A stretch of DNA of 64,000 nt. Source: Archegozetes longisetosus. Lineage: Eukaryota > Arthropoda > Arachnida > Sarcoptiformes > Trhypochthoniidae. Shown in pieces: positions 1-14,021 of this stretch; within the stretch, counting starts at the first letter, position 1, and each line of letters starts with the position of its first letter. The position numbers and the translations under genes were made by a program. The stretch spans positions 4,406,001-4,470,000 of the forward strand of contig JAEMBT020000002.1 of the NCBI GenBank assembly GCA_018873245.2. The letters run 5' to 3'. A model generated the notes under the pieces. The model made no database searches. It saw nothing but the letters and a program-made list of their open reading frames with translations, and was not told where the DNA came from.

Positions 1-2478
1 AAAATTTGAACAATAAAATAGTAAATAGTTTATGATGATTGTAATTTAGATGAATACAGTCCTTTTAAAAAGTTTCGAAAATATGTCACATACTGTTAAC
101 ACTTTGACGAACAGTACACTAAATCTTTATGAAAACAGTTTCCAGAACCATTTTCATTTTGAATCAGCTTTCAAAATTTAATCTTCTCTCCTTTAAAATA
201 AACTAATGCTTTTTTCCAACTCAAGTACGTTCTATCTCTTTTGGGCCATTAGTTTTTTTTATTAAACTTTTATCTGTGGATTCAACTCATTAGTAGACGA
301 GTTCTCTTTTTAAACTTTGAGCCAAATTAGTAGAGTTTGTCGTTTGTAAAATAATGCTCTACAGATAAGTGTATATCTTTGGAATGTTTACGAGATTATT
401 TGAAAGGACTGTACACTTCATTATTCAAAAAATGATTGATTACTCTCATCAAAGTTTTGTTAATAAAATGAAAACCAAAGATGGTAGGAAACAAAATATT
501 CTAAATACTTTTGTGTTATATCAGATTCTAAAGTAATCAAAATGTATCAAAGATGAAATTATTTTTAACTTAGTACTCGTTTAAATTTCTATTGTTGATA
601 TTATTAAGCAATAAACATTGTTAATTGAATTTTTGAAAAATTAATTTTGCATTTTATGCTTCTTTCGCAACTTCTTCAATATATTTAACTAATTTTATTC
701 TTTACAACACAAAAAGTTATAAGCTTTTACAATTTCTATAAACCATTATTCTCGAAGATGAAAAATCTCCTAAAAATGCTAGTGCATACAATGTTTGTTT
801 CCTGGTTATCCAATGCTTTTTTCTAATTTATTATAAATTCAATAGTTTATTTTAGATAAAAGTAGATATAGCTTATCAAAGAGTTACAAAGATTTTTCTT
901 AAAGTGAACAACTGCTTGTTATTTTTCAGTTTAATGCGAAGAATCACAGAATAGTATGTGACTCTGAATGTATTATCACAAATAGGCTTGAGGGGCCTCC
1001 TAAACAAAAACTAAAAATATAAAAGATAACAACGCACCCAAAGTTTCATTATAAAAATCTTTAGAGGTATTATCAGTAGTTAAATGTTTCAAAGAGCGAA
1101 AATTATATTTTCGTGATAGTGAAAATATTTTTGTAGTAAACTTAGCAAAATAGTTGCTTTGCAGTTAAGTGACATTACCGGATGTGATTAACTCCATGTA
1201 CGATCATGGGATTTATTTTCGAAACACCATATGCAGCTTTTCAAACAACTTATACTAACAGCAAAAATATTATAGCTTTTTCTCAATCCAATAAGTATTA
1301 AGTAGATATTAATTTTAGTAAATATGAATCTAATAGTGACTCAAGGTTTCATATAAATTGGTCAGTAATATGTAAGATTTCATGAAAGTTTGCGTGCTGT
1401 CTCAAAAATAAATCGGACAAGAAGTATACGTTAAAATATGTGCTTGAATAACAATAAAAGCCAATAAGAGATGAGCCAAGGAAAAGATTGAATAAACAAT
1501 GTTGCCATATTATTTTCATAAGAATAATTTCTTATAATGAGTCGTAAAATTGAAAATTTATCTTTAAATTTCTTCATGTGTTATCATTTCTATCGAAATT
1601 TATCGGTAAAACGATTAATGCATGCAAAAGTTCATTATTTTGTCTTGTATAAGTCAGATCTAAACTTAAGTTTTATAAAAGTCTTCAAAATCTTAGTTGC
1701 TTAAATATTAAATGATCCCTAAGTATGTTAGACACGAAAAAGCTCCATTTGATGTATACTTTTTGTCCTGTTGTGCTATTAGATTCTATAGTCCATGCGT
1801 AAACCTGGTCTAAACAAAATCTTGGTCAAAGCATCCAATTATTCACTTTTCATTCCTGTTAATCATTTTGTAAATCAGGCTCAGATTCAAGTTCAGTCAG
1901 TGTTTTGTGATTTAATTAATTTTTAGATTCATTGACGAACGTGACCCGCAATAATAATATGTTTTGAATAAGAGATAAAAATAAAATTTCTATTTTTAAG
2001 TATTCATTTGGATTCTAGCGAGGATGTCATAAAAGTAGTGCTATATTTTCTAAACAATGAGAAACTTGATAATAAAAATATTCAAATAGGAAACCGCACG
2101 ATCAATGATTGATTTTAGTAAATACAAAAGCGTTGCTATTTAAGGCTATTGTGAGAAAATAAATAACTTTCACTCATTCAAACACATCCTCTATTTCATC
2201 ACAAAATATGAAACCAGTGTCTATTTTAGGCATAAATTCGCAGAACTGTATCATTTTTTTCCGATCTTCAGTACTCTTAAAATACGTTTAAGACTTGTTT
2301 GCGACTTAAGATTACTATCACGTATTATTTCGCATTCATAACAGAAGAGTTGTTCATATGAGTGAGGAGCGGAAGTATTGAGCTCAATAGAAAGTTCAGA
2401 TATAACTGTAAGAATACAAAACCAGAAGTAATAGAAGAAAACAGAAATTCAGGTTGCTCATATGATTATAATCCATCT
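1..2478. other. Gene-free AT-rich stretch
   Basis: No reading frame of coding character, RNA gene or strong repeat was recognised here by eye. Stop codons are dense in all frames, as expected for AT-rich intergenic or intronic DNA. Confidence 0.5.
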
Positions 2479-2859
2479 CTAATTGAAAAAAGTTAAGAAA
2501 TAGAAGTTATCATCAATGGCGATAGTGATGAGCGCAGCTCTTAACATCGACAGATATAATGGATGTATTTGTGCTTGGACTAGCGCTTCATCTGAACAAC
2601 TCTTAATTTGAAGCTAGAAGAGACAAGCATGGATTGTTTTCTCTCAAACTATTTCGCATTTGCTGTTGAGCCAACAAAACACAAGATTGACTGTTTCTAG
2701 AATCTAAGGTTGACTGTAATGAGCAAAATTTGTTTTGACAACACAAAAGAGAGAGATGTTTCATACAATTTTGCGTCAATTTTTGCAATGCCATTGAAAT
2801 TCTAAAATCGATACTATCCACCAATTGAACCGCTTTAGACAAATACTCTTTTTCTTTAG
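2479..2859 (-). pseudogene. Possible exon pair or decayed coding region, unassigned
   Basis: Two overlapping open frames on the minus strand have amino-acid make-up unlike the surrounding AT-rich noise. The first is open from a possible acceptor AG at 2861-2860 down to a stop at 2603 and encodes a helical, Leu/Gln-rich peptide with several cysteines. The second starts at 2613, directly after the tract TTGTCTCTTCTAG, which would be a good splice acceptor, and stays open for 44 codons to a TAG at 2479. It includes the segment EALVQAQIHPLYLSMLRAAL. The two are in different frames, so they may be separate exons, alternative exons or one frameshifted relic. I recognise no family and see no start codon in good context. 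Confidence 0.22.
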
Positions 2860-3514
2860 CTTGAAATCAACTTGAATTATTTGTTGGAAGTTGTTTCTCA
2901 TGCAATAGTAGTCAACTATTTATATAAAATTATTGAGTCGTGCGTTTAAGTTTTCTAAGCTGAATCGGATGTCATTCTTGAATGGATCTTAAGTCTTTCG
3001 CTTCTTCTTATGCTTATTTGTGTCTATTTGTCTCATTGAAATTCTAATTAAATTTAAAGTAAATCTCAAACAGCGTAAGTTCAGTTTAATAAAGGCTTAA
3101 ACAGCACTGAAAATGTGATACTTAAAAGCTTTTAGAAAGAATTTTGCCTAGAATTTTCTAGTCAGATTTGACTAGATGTGACTCTATATTCAAAGGACTT
3201 ACTAATTGGGATGAGATAGAGTTCAAATCAATCTGATAGAACAATAGAAAATACAGTCTTTGCCAAAATATTTTTAGTATGTAAACGCTTCATTAATTAT
3301 TAGAGAAATTTACAAGTTTATCAATGCGAGCCTATTATTTTAAGAACATCAAACACAATATATATGATAATACCAAAGCTTTGATAATACAGTAACTTTA
3401 ACAATACTTTTACTCTTATTAGTGTATTTGATTAATAATAAATGATTGTCTCATTCATGTATATCTCGCACAATGTAGTTTTGAGTAAGTTACTCTTAAG
3501 AGAATAGCATTAGA

Positions 3515-3751
3515 ATGAGCTCTCTTATTTCTCAAGAAACAAACACAATTATTAAACTTATTAAAAGCAATCTCTATTTTCTATATTCCTTTTTCTTTAT
3601 TCCTACTATTATTTTCTGCTTAATAGCATGTTTACCAAAGATAATGAAGAAAACAGAAGCTAAAACTATGTACAGTCCGATTCAGGTTAGGAGTATAGGA
3701 AATCCCGATAGTAGCGGACGATTTACACCAACTGCTTTGTGGAACCTATGA
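3515..3751 (+). CDS. Hypothetical small membrane protein (78 aa)
   Basis: This is an intact ATG-to-TGA frame of 78 codons. Residues 20-42 form one long hydrophobic segment rich in Phe, Leu and Ile, followed directly by a basic stretch (PKIMKKTEAK) and a polar tail with mixed codons ending TPTALWNL. That layout fits a single-pass membrane protein with a cytosolic basic flank. It has no recognised domain, no clear TATA box and no nearby gene, and it could also be an exon or a chance frame. Confidence 0.25.
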   Translation: MSSLISQETNTIIKLIKSNLYFLYSFFFIPTIIFCLIACLPKIMKKTEAKTMYSPIQVRSIGNPDSSGRFTPTALWNL

Positions 3752-4459
3752 TAAAGATTTTAGGCAATGACAACAAAGTTTTGGTGAAATTTCGATTATA
3801 TCAATAGGTTTTTCACGCAAGTATAACATTACCAACGACCCGATTACATTAACAATTTTTTAAAACTAACAAGTTTCCAAAATTTTTCTATATTTCTCCC
3901 TAGTTTTCTAAATTAGGTAGTTTTACAGCAATTAGAGATAAACCTAAGCCATACGAACAATAATAATAAAGCGAATAAACGTAAATAAATATTAATAATG
4001 CAAAAATTTTCAAAAATGTTGTTTAGGATTTTCTTCTAATATTCTAATTATGGAAGCAAGATTTTAGTTCACCAAAGAGCTGCCATAATTGAGGTTGAAG
4101 CGCATTAATTAGAAATATGCGGAATACAGAGCTATATATTTACAAGTTTTGGCGTGCTTATAGTTTTCAAAAATAGTGCAAATATTGTATGTTTAAGCGC
4201 AAAATTGGTCTTTCCATTTATATTGCTAATCAACCTTAAATAATGCTTTTGTTTTGTTTCTTATCACTAAACGACACTGACAAATAAAATTCTACTTGCC
4301 ATTTATCATTTTATATGAATAATGAGTTCTATTTCCGACTTTTTCTTACAGAGTCTATCATCACACTTGAGAATCTCTGCTTTCAAATTGCAAACAGTTC
4401 CTACGAATCGAAAATTAAAATAATCGATCGTTTCATTATTCAAAGTGATGTCAATTTGC

Positions 4460-4463
<4 letters not shown>

Positions 4464-4499
<36 letters not shown>
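4464..4499. repeat. (TC)18 microsatellite
   Basis: An uninterrupted run of 18 TC units. It encodes a spurious Ser-Leu repeat in an open frame ending at 4512. Confidence 0.95.
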
Positions 4500-4502
<3 letters not shown>

Positions 4503-6678
4503 TTATAAATGAAAGTTGAATTCTTAGAAACAAGACATGGAGCAAAAATGATTTATAAAACAAGTTCAAACTTATCTTATAGTTTTAAAATTGAGAATTG
4601 AAACATCTTCTAGGTTGTATTATGCAAAATATACTATTATATTTGACTATTGTATTGCCCACGTCTTCCTTTTCAAGATTAATGTTCTGCTGCTTTTTAT
4701 TTTTTAGAAATTCAGTTACTAACTCTTTTGGAGCTTTCAAAACTTCACTTTGAATCATAACTACAAACCTTTTTAATAAAAAATCTTTTATAAATCATTG
4801 TTTTTCATATGAGACATGAGCTGAAATTCTTACAAATATTAAAACATTCTTCTAGCTTCCCAACACTTATAAATATATGAATCTATTCAGGTTTATTTTC
4901 AGCTCATTTTATAACTGAATAAAATTTCAAAAGCAAAGAATAGGAATTATTTGAAGATCACTCAATTTTACCTTCAATTCTGAAAAGATATTTTTCGAAT
5001 TCTGTTATTCATACTTATCCAATATAAATGGCACATTCTTTTAGAGGAAGCAGTAGTAGTTTGAAATTTGAACCCATTGCAAAAAATATTGATATTAAAC
5101 ATTTTCATACACAATATCTTATTTTTTCAAAAGTTTAGAAAAATTTATGCGCAAATAATAAATGCATAAGATTTAAGTTTAATACAAGTTAAAAATTCTT
5201 CTTAAATTCTTTTCAAAGTCAATATAAAGATTGAGAAAATCCCATGTCGATCAACATGATTTAATTAAATTAAAACTTCTAAATGGCCTTTCAGCTATAT
5301 ATTTTATATATTTCCAAATGAATCATCATAATGCAAACTGAAGATTATATTAAAAATTCTAACTTAGAAACTATGAATAGCTTTTCACACTCATTGTCAT
5401 TTAGTATTGACAAAGGAATTCAAAATATTCAAAGAATGATGATTTATGCATTAGATATAAATAATATATACATTAAGTAGAAAAAACTGCACTCAGTCAA
5501 ACAAGAGTGCTCAATAGTAACCAGAAAAACATGGTTGTTACGTCAACCCCCGTATGGTATGCATTAATTGGCATATAATTTGAATTTGAATTTGCTTCTC
5601 TGTACATATTCAATATGAAAAAGTCTGTTCATATTATACCTATATAGTAATATGGTAAATAGAAACTATTTCTTGACAACGCATCAACTCTGGTTGCTAT
5701 CAGGAATTATTGTTTTGCTAGATGCAATATTCATTAGATTATATTATTAAAAATCGAAATCAAAATATAGCATGAAATGAATAGAAATTTGAAGCCATAG
5801 TAATTTTCTCTGAATTTGAACTTTAAGAAAGAAATGAAAAAATTGCAGTGAATCGATCGATAAAAGTGAGACAAATCTAAGTTTGGTGAGTGTCTCAGAA
5901 CTAACTATTGATCAAATTTATACTGCTAAGTTTGAATTGAAAGAAAATAAATTTGTTTGAAGTGCTTATAAAGCAATAAAATTTTGGAAATTGGTAAGAA
6001 ATAAAAATGGAATAGAGTTTTATTTTGGGAAACTTAATATAAGATATAACTTATTAAACAGAAAGGTTAATTCATTCAATTGAATTGGTTCTCTTATTCA
6101 AATACATGATAAGTAATCCACTTATTTGCATATGACTTTAAAAGGAACTCAAAAGTAACATGAAACTTGAAAACTAGAAAACTACAGATATTTGAGTTAA
6201 CCAACAGAATTTGCACTAGTTATCCATAAGTTTGGCAATAGCGTTCAGTTAAAGCTTTCTGAAATAAAGATACAAATCATTTGAAACAAACTAAACTATT
6301 GAAATTTACTATTCATTCATGTTCTCTATTTAACATGGTCTATTTTGTTGATGACTAATTAAATTGAGTTATTCCGATATTTAAAAATGTCAAGCTCGTT
6401 GCAAATGAACAAATTAGACTATAACTAAAAGTTTGAAATGCGACTCAATTAGAGCTACTAATCGATACAGGAAATCAACAAAAGCTTAATTGCGTGTTCA
6501 TTTCATGCACACGATTAGTAGAGCTTCTCTTTTCAAATACAAATATAATTCTACATTACAATACGATCTGTTTCTCAAATATACCTTCTATTTATAACTT
6601 GTTCTGTACCCGTTAAGAAAATAAAACTCGTCATGAAACAAATATAAATTGATTTGTTTTCTCTTTCATACAAACACA

Positions 6679-6682
<4 letters not shown>

Positions 6683-6720
<38 letters not shown>
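6683..6720. repeat. (CA)19 microsatellite
   Basis: An uninterrupted run of 19 CA units, preceded by a shorter impure stretch of CA from about 6,671. It produces a spurious Cys-Val repeat on the minus strand. Confidence 0.95.
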
Positions 6721-6727
<7 letters not shown>

Positions 6728-9700
6728 TTTGCAATCATCAAGCAAATAAACTAGTAAACTAGTATAACCTTCATGGACTTCAAAATTAGACCTAATCATA
6801 AGACCAATTAAATTATCTTGATTTTTATGTTTATTTTCATCAAAGAGTTGTTGAATATTCAATTACATATATTTGTACTTTTGATCTTTTTTGATCCCTG
6901 ATTTTAATAACTTGAAGTAAAAGAAGAGTCTGTACAAATATTGTTGAAAATGCCATCAAGTTAGTCAAAACTTGTTATAATCCATTGATTCTGTTAAGCA
7001 ATAAGTTTTCTCTCAGATCAATTGACAGAAAGAAAAAGCTACTAAAATATATATCCAGAAAGCAATTATCAGTAAATCTTGAATGATTTGTTTTTGTATT
7101 ATTTATAACTGGTGAGCCGAGTTTTCGGTGTGACGCCAGATTCCGCTTTTTGACAAAATGTTACCACCGAATACAAAAAAATTCAACAAAGATTATGCAT
7201 CACTTTTGCGCTTCTTGTGCATATCACTCAAAATCAAAATATAACAGTAAAATATATTAAAACTTGGAGTTTTCTATATTCAAAAATTTAAACTTGTCTG
7301 ATTCATGAAGAGAAAGTAGGTCGTGTGAAAATCTTATCAAACTGGAGATTTAGGTAATAGTTCATGGATTAATTTTGTGTATTCTCAAGTTTATTGGTTG
7401 CATTTAGAAACGAAATTCGACGTAAACATGATTTCATAACCCAAATTTAATTGTAATTTAAATCAATTTTTTCATACCCGACTTCGAAAATATTCTTCTG
7501 TTTAAAGGCTATGCTGATTATGGTGCCCGAAACCGAACCTTTCTTCACGTAGAATACCTTATACGCTATTTATAAGACAAGAAAAGATACATGTATCACA
7601 AAACTAAATGATCATTATATTTCATTATTAGCATTCTTCGGCTTCCCTCCCAATAGGAATCACATTAGCAGTACTTTTTTGTACTATTGATTTCTAATTT
7701 CTATGCCATTAAGTGATATTTGTTGGCCTCAAATACGATATGAAATGCCATTTAATGCAATACTTATAGTGCACTTTGAACTATCCTAACTGATCTGATT
7801 GACAATATGATCACATACAGTCTTGAACGTGATGCCTGTTTTAATAATAAGCAATTTTTATGATATAACACGATTCATTATGGTTTGATGTTTCGCGAAA
7901 CCAATTTGTTGTTAGAGACTAACGGTCAGAACACGTCAATAGGAAAGGCATGAATTATTACCATATATTGTCAAAAGCATTGATTATGCGTTAGATGAAG
8001 AAGGACTCTTTTCTTTACTTATCAAAAAGATCGGACGCGTTTGTAAAACTAATTCTCTTTAGTTTTAACATCCATTAGCTCTAATGCATTAGTTTTACAA
8101 AAGACAAAACATTTCACTTTTCTGCTTGTGATTAATAAAATATTCTTTCTTTTCTATCCCTAATTCTTTCATCATATTCACAGCTTGTACTTTGAGATAC
8201 TGACACAAAAATGATCACTTTAATCATACGTAAGTAGCGGCTGAATTGGAGAAAGAAGTATAATTTATGTTGAAATTCTGAAAGTTTTTAAGGCTGCTTT
8301 AATTATAGTCTGTGAAATATTGCTCAAAGCTGTAATTCAAAGATTAATTCAATCAGTGATAGGATGCTTGAAAATTCTTATAAAAATATTTTTTTTATAT
8401 GAAAAAATGAATGCTAGATGAAAATTTCTAAACAGCTAACTCTCAAGCATCATTAATATTCTCAGTAATTATATAGTCTATTTTGATTAGAGACAATATG
8501 CTATAATTAGTTAGCTTTCAATCGTATAGACTATATTTAGATGAAGTACCAGTAAGTAGTGTTATTTTTCATATTGTTTTTCCAGAATGCTTTTGACATG
8601 TATGAATAAAAGTACTTATTTGTTATTTTTACTCAATTCATATTTTATATCTCAAGTTATTCTGAATTAAACACTTGATTACTTATTGCACGAAACTTAC
8701 AATAGAATGCTATCTAATAAATGAGTTAATTTAAAAACACTCGTTAAATATTAATATAAATGTATTTTCCTTTTATTAAGCATTCTTTTCTTATATTCTC
8801 TTCTTTTGAAATGAAAGCAATCAGTCCATTGTATAATTATGACCATTAAAACAATGCACCCATAATACTTAATAATTAAACTACAAAGGCCATAAATTTT
8901 CATATAATCATCACGAACTAATAGATTTATTACAGGGAATGATAGTCAATAATTTCCATTTTTTATCGATGTTTTGAACAAAACTTTTAAGTAATATCCT
9001 AGCAAAATACTGATTGATTTGAACGTTATGACGTGTTGAAGTACTATAGGCGAACCAACAAATACAATCATCAAAATTAGATAAAGTTTGAAGTATAGAG
9101 TGAATAGATCAATGAATACCAGAAGTAAGCTAGTTGCAAATAAGATTTGTCAAGTACTTCTAGAACATAGTACTAAGGATTTTCAATGCACATCAATTCA
9201 TTTGCATTAGAGTATAAGATGCAAAATTTGTGTAGGATTTTCTGATTCCCTTTCAGTCGGACTGATGCTTACAATTCTTATTATCATATCTACAGGAACA
9301 TCGCGTAAGAATGCTCACAGTTTTGTTACTTTAAATCATAATCCATTCAAGTCATTCAAATAAATCCAATAATCTTGGTACAATAAATTCTCATTTAAAT
9401 AAATTTAATACAAAAATAATCAAATGCTACTAAAATCAGTATGAATTATTGAATAGAATAGTAAATTAAACTAAATTTCGATGATCGAATTCAGAACTGA
9501 TTTTTTATCTTTGAGAGACTTTTATATTTCGAAAACGGTCCCTCTAATGACGCGAGTATTTAGGATAGTCCAACTTAACAATATAGAGGTTTTCTTTACA
9601 TATGGATTCACTCGCCCAAATACGAAAGAATTGGTTCAAAACTGCAATAAAACGGAACTTTAATGAAACAGACATAGAATTTAGGTGTAGAACAAAGAAA

Positions 9701-9782
9701 GTGAATTCTGATTTGATTAAAAGATCGACTAATAGTTTGCTAACTCGTAATACAATGCATTATCCTACTGCTAACGACTAGA

Positions 9783-10290
9783 TATGTGCATCTGCTGAAA
9801 TTCTTGCACTCACAAAAAATCACTGCGTATATCGACAAAACATCCGCAAATAACCATTCTTCAATATCTTTTTAAAATCTCAGTTCAAGCATTACAGAAT
9901 TCTTTTGGATTAGTTAATATTTAAAACAATATCTAAATTACTTTTTAAAATATCGAAACTGGATCTAATAAATAGCAATTTACCAACTTCATCTAATTTA
10001 TACCCAACAGAAAATATTTATACTGTCTTTCACTTCGTTTTTATGATATACTCAATGGCAGCACAATTTTTCGTTTTAATTAAAATTGAATTTTTGTTTT
10101 TAACTAATATATTTTACTGTTTTAAGTTTTTTAGAATTGAATTTACATTGAATCTTATTGTACAATTTCAATGGAGGTATTCCATTAAAAAAAATTACGC
10201 CCGCACCAGCCCTCATCAGCGAGCTCTCATATCCACACTCGCTCCGCATCCGCAAACAGCCGTGGATGCGGATGTATGATGCACGTGTCT
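9783..10290 (-). mobile_element. hAT transposon relic, copy 2
   Basis: Minus-strand translation of 9925-10011 gives 29 codons including KLDEVGKLLFIRSSFDILKS, which matches the end of the hAT dimerisation region seen in the better-kept copy at 30,420-30,557 (DKVDELLFIRPNFDIVK). The two loci also align in DNA on both sides of this segment. They share the segment around GGTATTCCA and a GC-rich block with GCATCCGCAAAC and CCGCACC motifs (10,195-10,280 here). Everything upstream in the transposase is lost, so this is a dead fragment. The short frame at 10043-10279 on the plus strand is a by-product. Confidence 0.6.
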
Positions 10291-10539
10291 ACTAATGAGA
10301 TCACCAAATGAAACAATTTGTGAAGCTTTGGCACCATTTGTAGCAACACACAAATGATAATGAGATAATCATAAGTCTCTCCATTATTAATTTAAGTGCA
10401 CTTATGCATTAAAGCTAACTATTATACCCTAGTTATTAACACTTTTGGATGAAATGAAAAATGTGCTGGATTTACATCTAACTCATTTCGCTTATTTAAC
10501 AATTGAAGCACACTAATAAACTAGAGTAAGTATAGTATG

Positions 10540-11035
10540 ATTTCTTGAGTCTCGATCAAGGGGTACCTCAAGACTCGTTCGAGTCTCGGAAAATATTTTT
10601 ATTGATTTAATCTCAATAATTAATCCTTAATTTCCAAAATTTTCTATGTTTTAATGGTGACCGAAGAAAAGTATTGTATAACTAGACTAAGAAACAAGTG
10701 TTTGATGATTCTAAGTTTAAAGGTTCATAAATGCTTTAAAATGTGTTTAAATCAAAAACCGATTCTTAAAAGGGTCAATTTTTAATCAAAATAGATTTTT
10801 TTAGATAATTATGGAATTAAATTAAAAAATTTAATTATTGAACGGTTATTCCAATTTGTTGCAATATTCTGAGTTTAAGTGCAAGTAAATAACTAGTGAT
10901 CAAATTTTTCCCCTATATTATATAGAATTCGAGAATTCTCAACTCTCGATCAAGACTCGAGTCCCGGGACCAAAGTTTTTTTGGAGATTCGAGAAGAGCA
11001 TTTCTCAAAAATGCCATGTTCTAATCTGAAGCTCG
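10540..11035. repeat. TCGAG-rich segment, possible MITE
   Basis: Two clusters of CTCGATCAAG, GACTCG and CGAGTC motifs lie about 380 bp apart (10,545-10,600 and 10,930-11,000) in otherwise AT-rich DNA. The 11-mer TCTCGATCAAG occurs in both, in direct orientation. Clustered subterminal motifs of this sort are common at hAT ends, but no clear terminal inverted repeat or target-site duplication could be defined. Confidence 0.3.
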
Positions 11036-14021
11036 ATTCTTGTCTTACGCTGGTTCTAAAAGTTCATCAGCGCTCTATGCTTTTTGCTTATAATTTAAGT
11101 TTTATTTTCAGCTGAAACTCTTGACAATTTACAAGAGAAACTTGTATAGAGTAATAATTAATTTATAGACTCAGTTAAAAATCTTTTATTTTTGCCTTCC
11201 AATGCCTAAAGATCCTAAAAACTTAAAGTTACAGAGCCCTTCCACAGAGCTGACTTAACGTGCAAGCAATTGAAATCTTGAAAGCAGTTAATGATATTTA
11301 TGGAACTTCTGTCTTTCCAACTTATATTTATGACCAAATCTTCGTAAGATATGATAAGCAATCAATATCTTTTCCTCTGATTGTTGACTTCATTCTTATA
11401 AGTTACTATTTTAACTACTGTCAAACATTTCTTTCGCGAAACATCATGAAAATAACTCAATATCAACCTGAAACATTAAACTTTTCTCATTCTCATATCA
11501 CTTTACAAATACTAATTTTCTTTTTTCTTCGAGATTTGAAATTGAGAACATTTCCAAAGCAATTGACTTTGATGTTTCAATAAAAAAACATTTCTCAACT
11601 GTTGGTACTTATAGCCTCAATGAAGTATTGGGAAAGTAAGAGTTTCGAAATTATCGACACTAAGAATTGTCAAGAGATTGAAAATAAAAGTAACCCCTTA
11701 AGTTATCCTTTCATTTTCTAAAAGGTCTTACGCAACATGAAAGATGTGATTGTCTCCCGCTTAATAGTGATCTATTGGAAATAGCTGGTTGGAGCTCTGC
11801 CACAAAATAATCAAATATCAATTGAGCCAAACTACCAAATCTAGGAAAAATATCTTGAATTTAAAACTTCGAAACCTTGTTTTGTTCACTTTGAAAACCC
11901 GAAGACTTCGCTTGAATGACACATAAAATAATTTAATCTAATGTTTGAATATTCAATATAGGAATAGATATATACTGTCAAATTGAAAATTTGTGTGCTT
12001 TTTTACTTGAAATATATACTTGTTCGCATAGACTAAAAATGTTATTCAGATAAGCATGATTCGCATATATCCAACTCTTACGCTCATCAATCATATGAAA
12101 CACATAAATGTTAATAATTAAGTTGAGTACAGCTCTCAATCAAAAATGTTTGTTATGCACAAAAATATCTTAGAAAAGTACAGAACTTTTGGATTTAATT
12201 GTATAAGTGCACATCTTATTTACAACTTGTCTCATTTAATTAAATGCCAGAGCAATCTCAAGTAATGATCAAAGTAACTGAGGACTAAAAATAACTCATA
12301 ATACTTTTGATTTGTAAGCTAGTTTACAGGTTTGTTTACAGTCTGTCGCGAACTATAAAATACAATTCAAAGATATCATTCGAGAACTACGATTTTTAAA
12401 GTTTATATCGAAATGTTGTCTCGTTTTTATATAATCTTCAAACAAAGAGCAATCATTTTATTTATCGAAGTATTCAAAGTGACTCAAACAGAGTTTTGGG
12501 GATTTAGCATTGTCGAGATTTTATTTTTGGAATTTTTATTCTTCAAGATTTTGTAGTTCTGCCGTCAATCGAATGGCTGAAAACGTATAAGAAGTTTAAG
12601 TACTTATAGTATTTCAATACTGACTGCTGCGTAAGAAAAATATAAAATTTGAATATTAACGCATTTATCGAATTTGAATAGAGTAATTGGTAGAATACTT
12701 GAAAAAAGTGATAATAGACCTTCTTTAGTAGCTCACACGTTGCCCTAATAAGAAACCATTTGAGAGCTTGACTGCATTGTTAAATAATGCTTTTATTCAT
12801 ATAAACTACTTAGCAAATAATGCTATTCATAATAATCATGAGAGATTGACAATATGGCAATTCGGATTCAAACTCATGGAAACTACAATCGAACCATATA
12901 TTAATTGATTTTGAAGCCATATTTGTAGTCAAATGGTTTTAATGATGATAAGATGAAGTTAATGTTATGCATACAGCGCATTGTCTATTATGCAATTGCG
13001 TGATTTTATGCTTCAAATTCTATTGTTGGGGCAATTCTCTCAATATATTGATCACTTGTATATAACTGCACGTTAAAGTTCCTAAATAACAGTAATAAAT
13101 TCAATTATCATATAATGTTAACTCAGTTCAGGATCTACTCGAAACATTTCTCAATTAATCTCATTACTGAGTCCTTTTCATTCTCAAACTTATTAACAAT
13201 TATTTCATTTTCTTATCTTCAATTGTTTGCCATTTTCGAGAGTAGTATTTCATTTTGGAAAAAGGTTTCTGTCAGTTCAATTCACTCAATACCAGCTAGT
13301 GTAGTGCTTTTAGAAAGTGTGGCACCTTTGGGGGGTTTTAGTGCTTTTGGGAGGCTTATATATATCCTCACACGCAATACATAAGCACGACTACTCCTCA
13401 ATATCTTGGATCACTCTATTTAAGGTCTAGAACTTTAGTCTTTTGACCAGTTTTGTTTTAATGATAGTTATAATCTTGAAAATAATGCGCTTTCGTTGAA
13501 CGCATCGACGATTCAATGTACTTCTATTGTAGCCTTACCAGCAACATACACTATGAACTATATTATTGTTTTCATAGAGTAATACTTTACGCCTTAACGA
13601 GCCTCACAAGAGGTATTCCAAGCGCTTATCAATAAGTATGTCACAGATCACTGGAATGTTCAGAGTTTTCATGCCATTGATCACTTCAGTAATTAAATGA
13701 GTCACTTTTGTTGTCAAAATTTCATTAACTGCATCTAAAGCTTAGATTTTTGACGAAGATGGTCTTATGAAACACAATGAGCAACATTTTATTACTGATA
13801 TTTGTATAGAAAGACGAGCTGATTCTAATGAAGAGCCTGAATGATTTGAGTGAAAATCGAGTTTTATTCTAATTAAGGGTAAATAATTTGCTATTTTTGT
13901 ATTTACTTGTTCTCTCTAATAACAAGAAAAACCGCACTACTAATACTAAAGACAAGTGACTCGGGTTTCAGGTAATTAAATAGTTCGGAGTACAGTTGCA
14001 TATTCTGTAATTAGTCGATAG

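Larger units (their letters stand above)
3752..9782. other. Gene-free stretch with two microsatellites
   Basis: Apart from a (TC)n and a (CA)n microsatellite, nothing here looks like a gene. The open frames at 4315-4512 and 6575-6862 exist only because they run through those dinucleotide repeats. A slightly GC-richer patch near 7,100-7,170 and 7,500-7,560 gives no continuous frame. Confidence 0.5.

Noticed and set aside
4315-4512. 65-codon frame ending in a Ser-Leu repeat
   Set aside because: The end is translation of the (TC)18 microsatellite; the rest shows no gene features.
6575-6862. 95-codon frame with a Cys-Val repeat
   Set aside because: It is open only because it reads the (CA)19 microsatellite on the minus strand.
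10043-10279. 78-codon plus-strand frame ending in a His/Pro/Ala-rich tail
   Set aside because: It lies in the hAT relic and its tail is translation of GC-rich repeat motifs.
11254-11583. Frame starting VQAIEILKAVNDIYGTSVFP, considered as a mariner helix-turn-helix or an exon ending at GTAAGA (11,346)
   Set aside because: The resemblance is slight, the later part is low-complexity hydrophobic, and no terminal repeats or partner exon were found.
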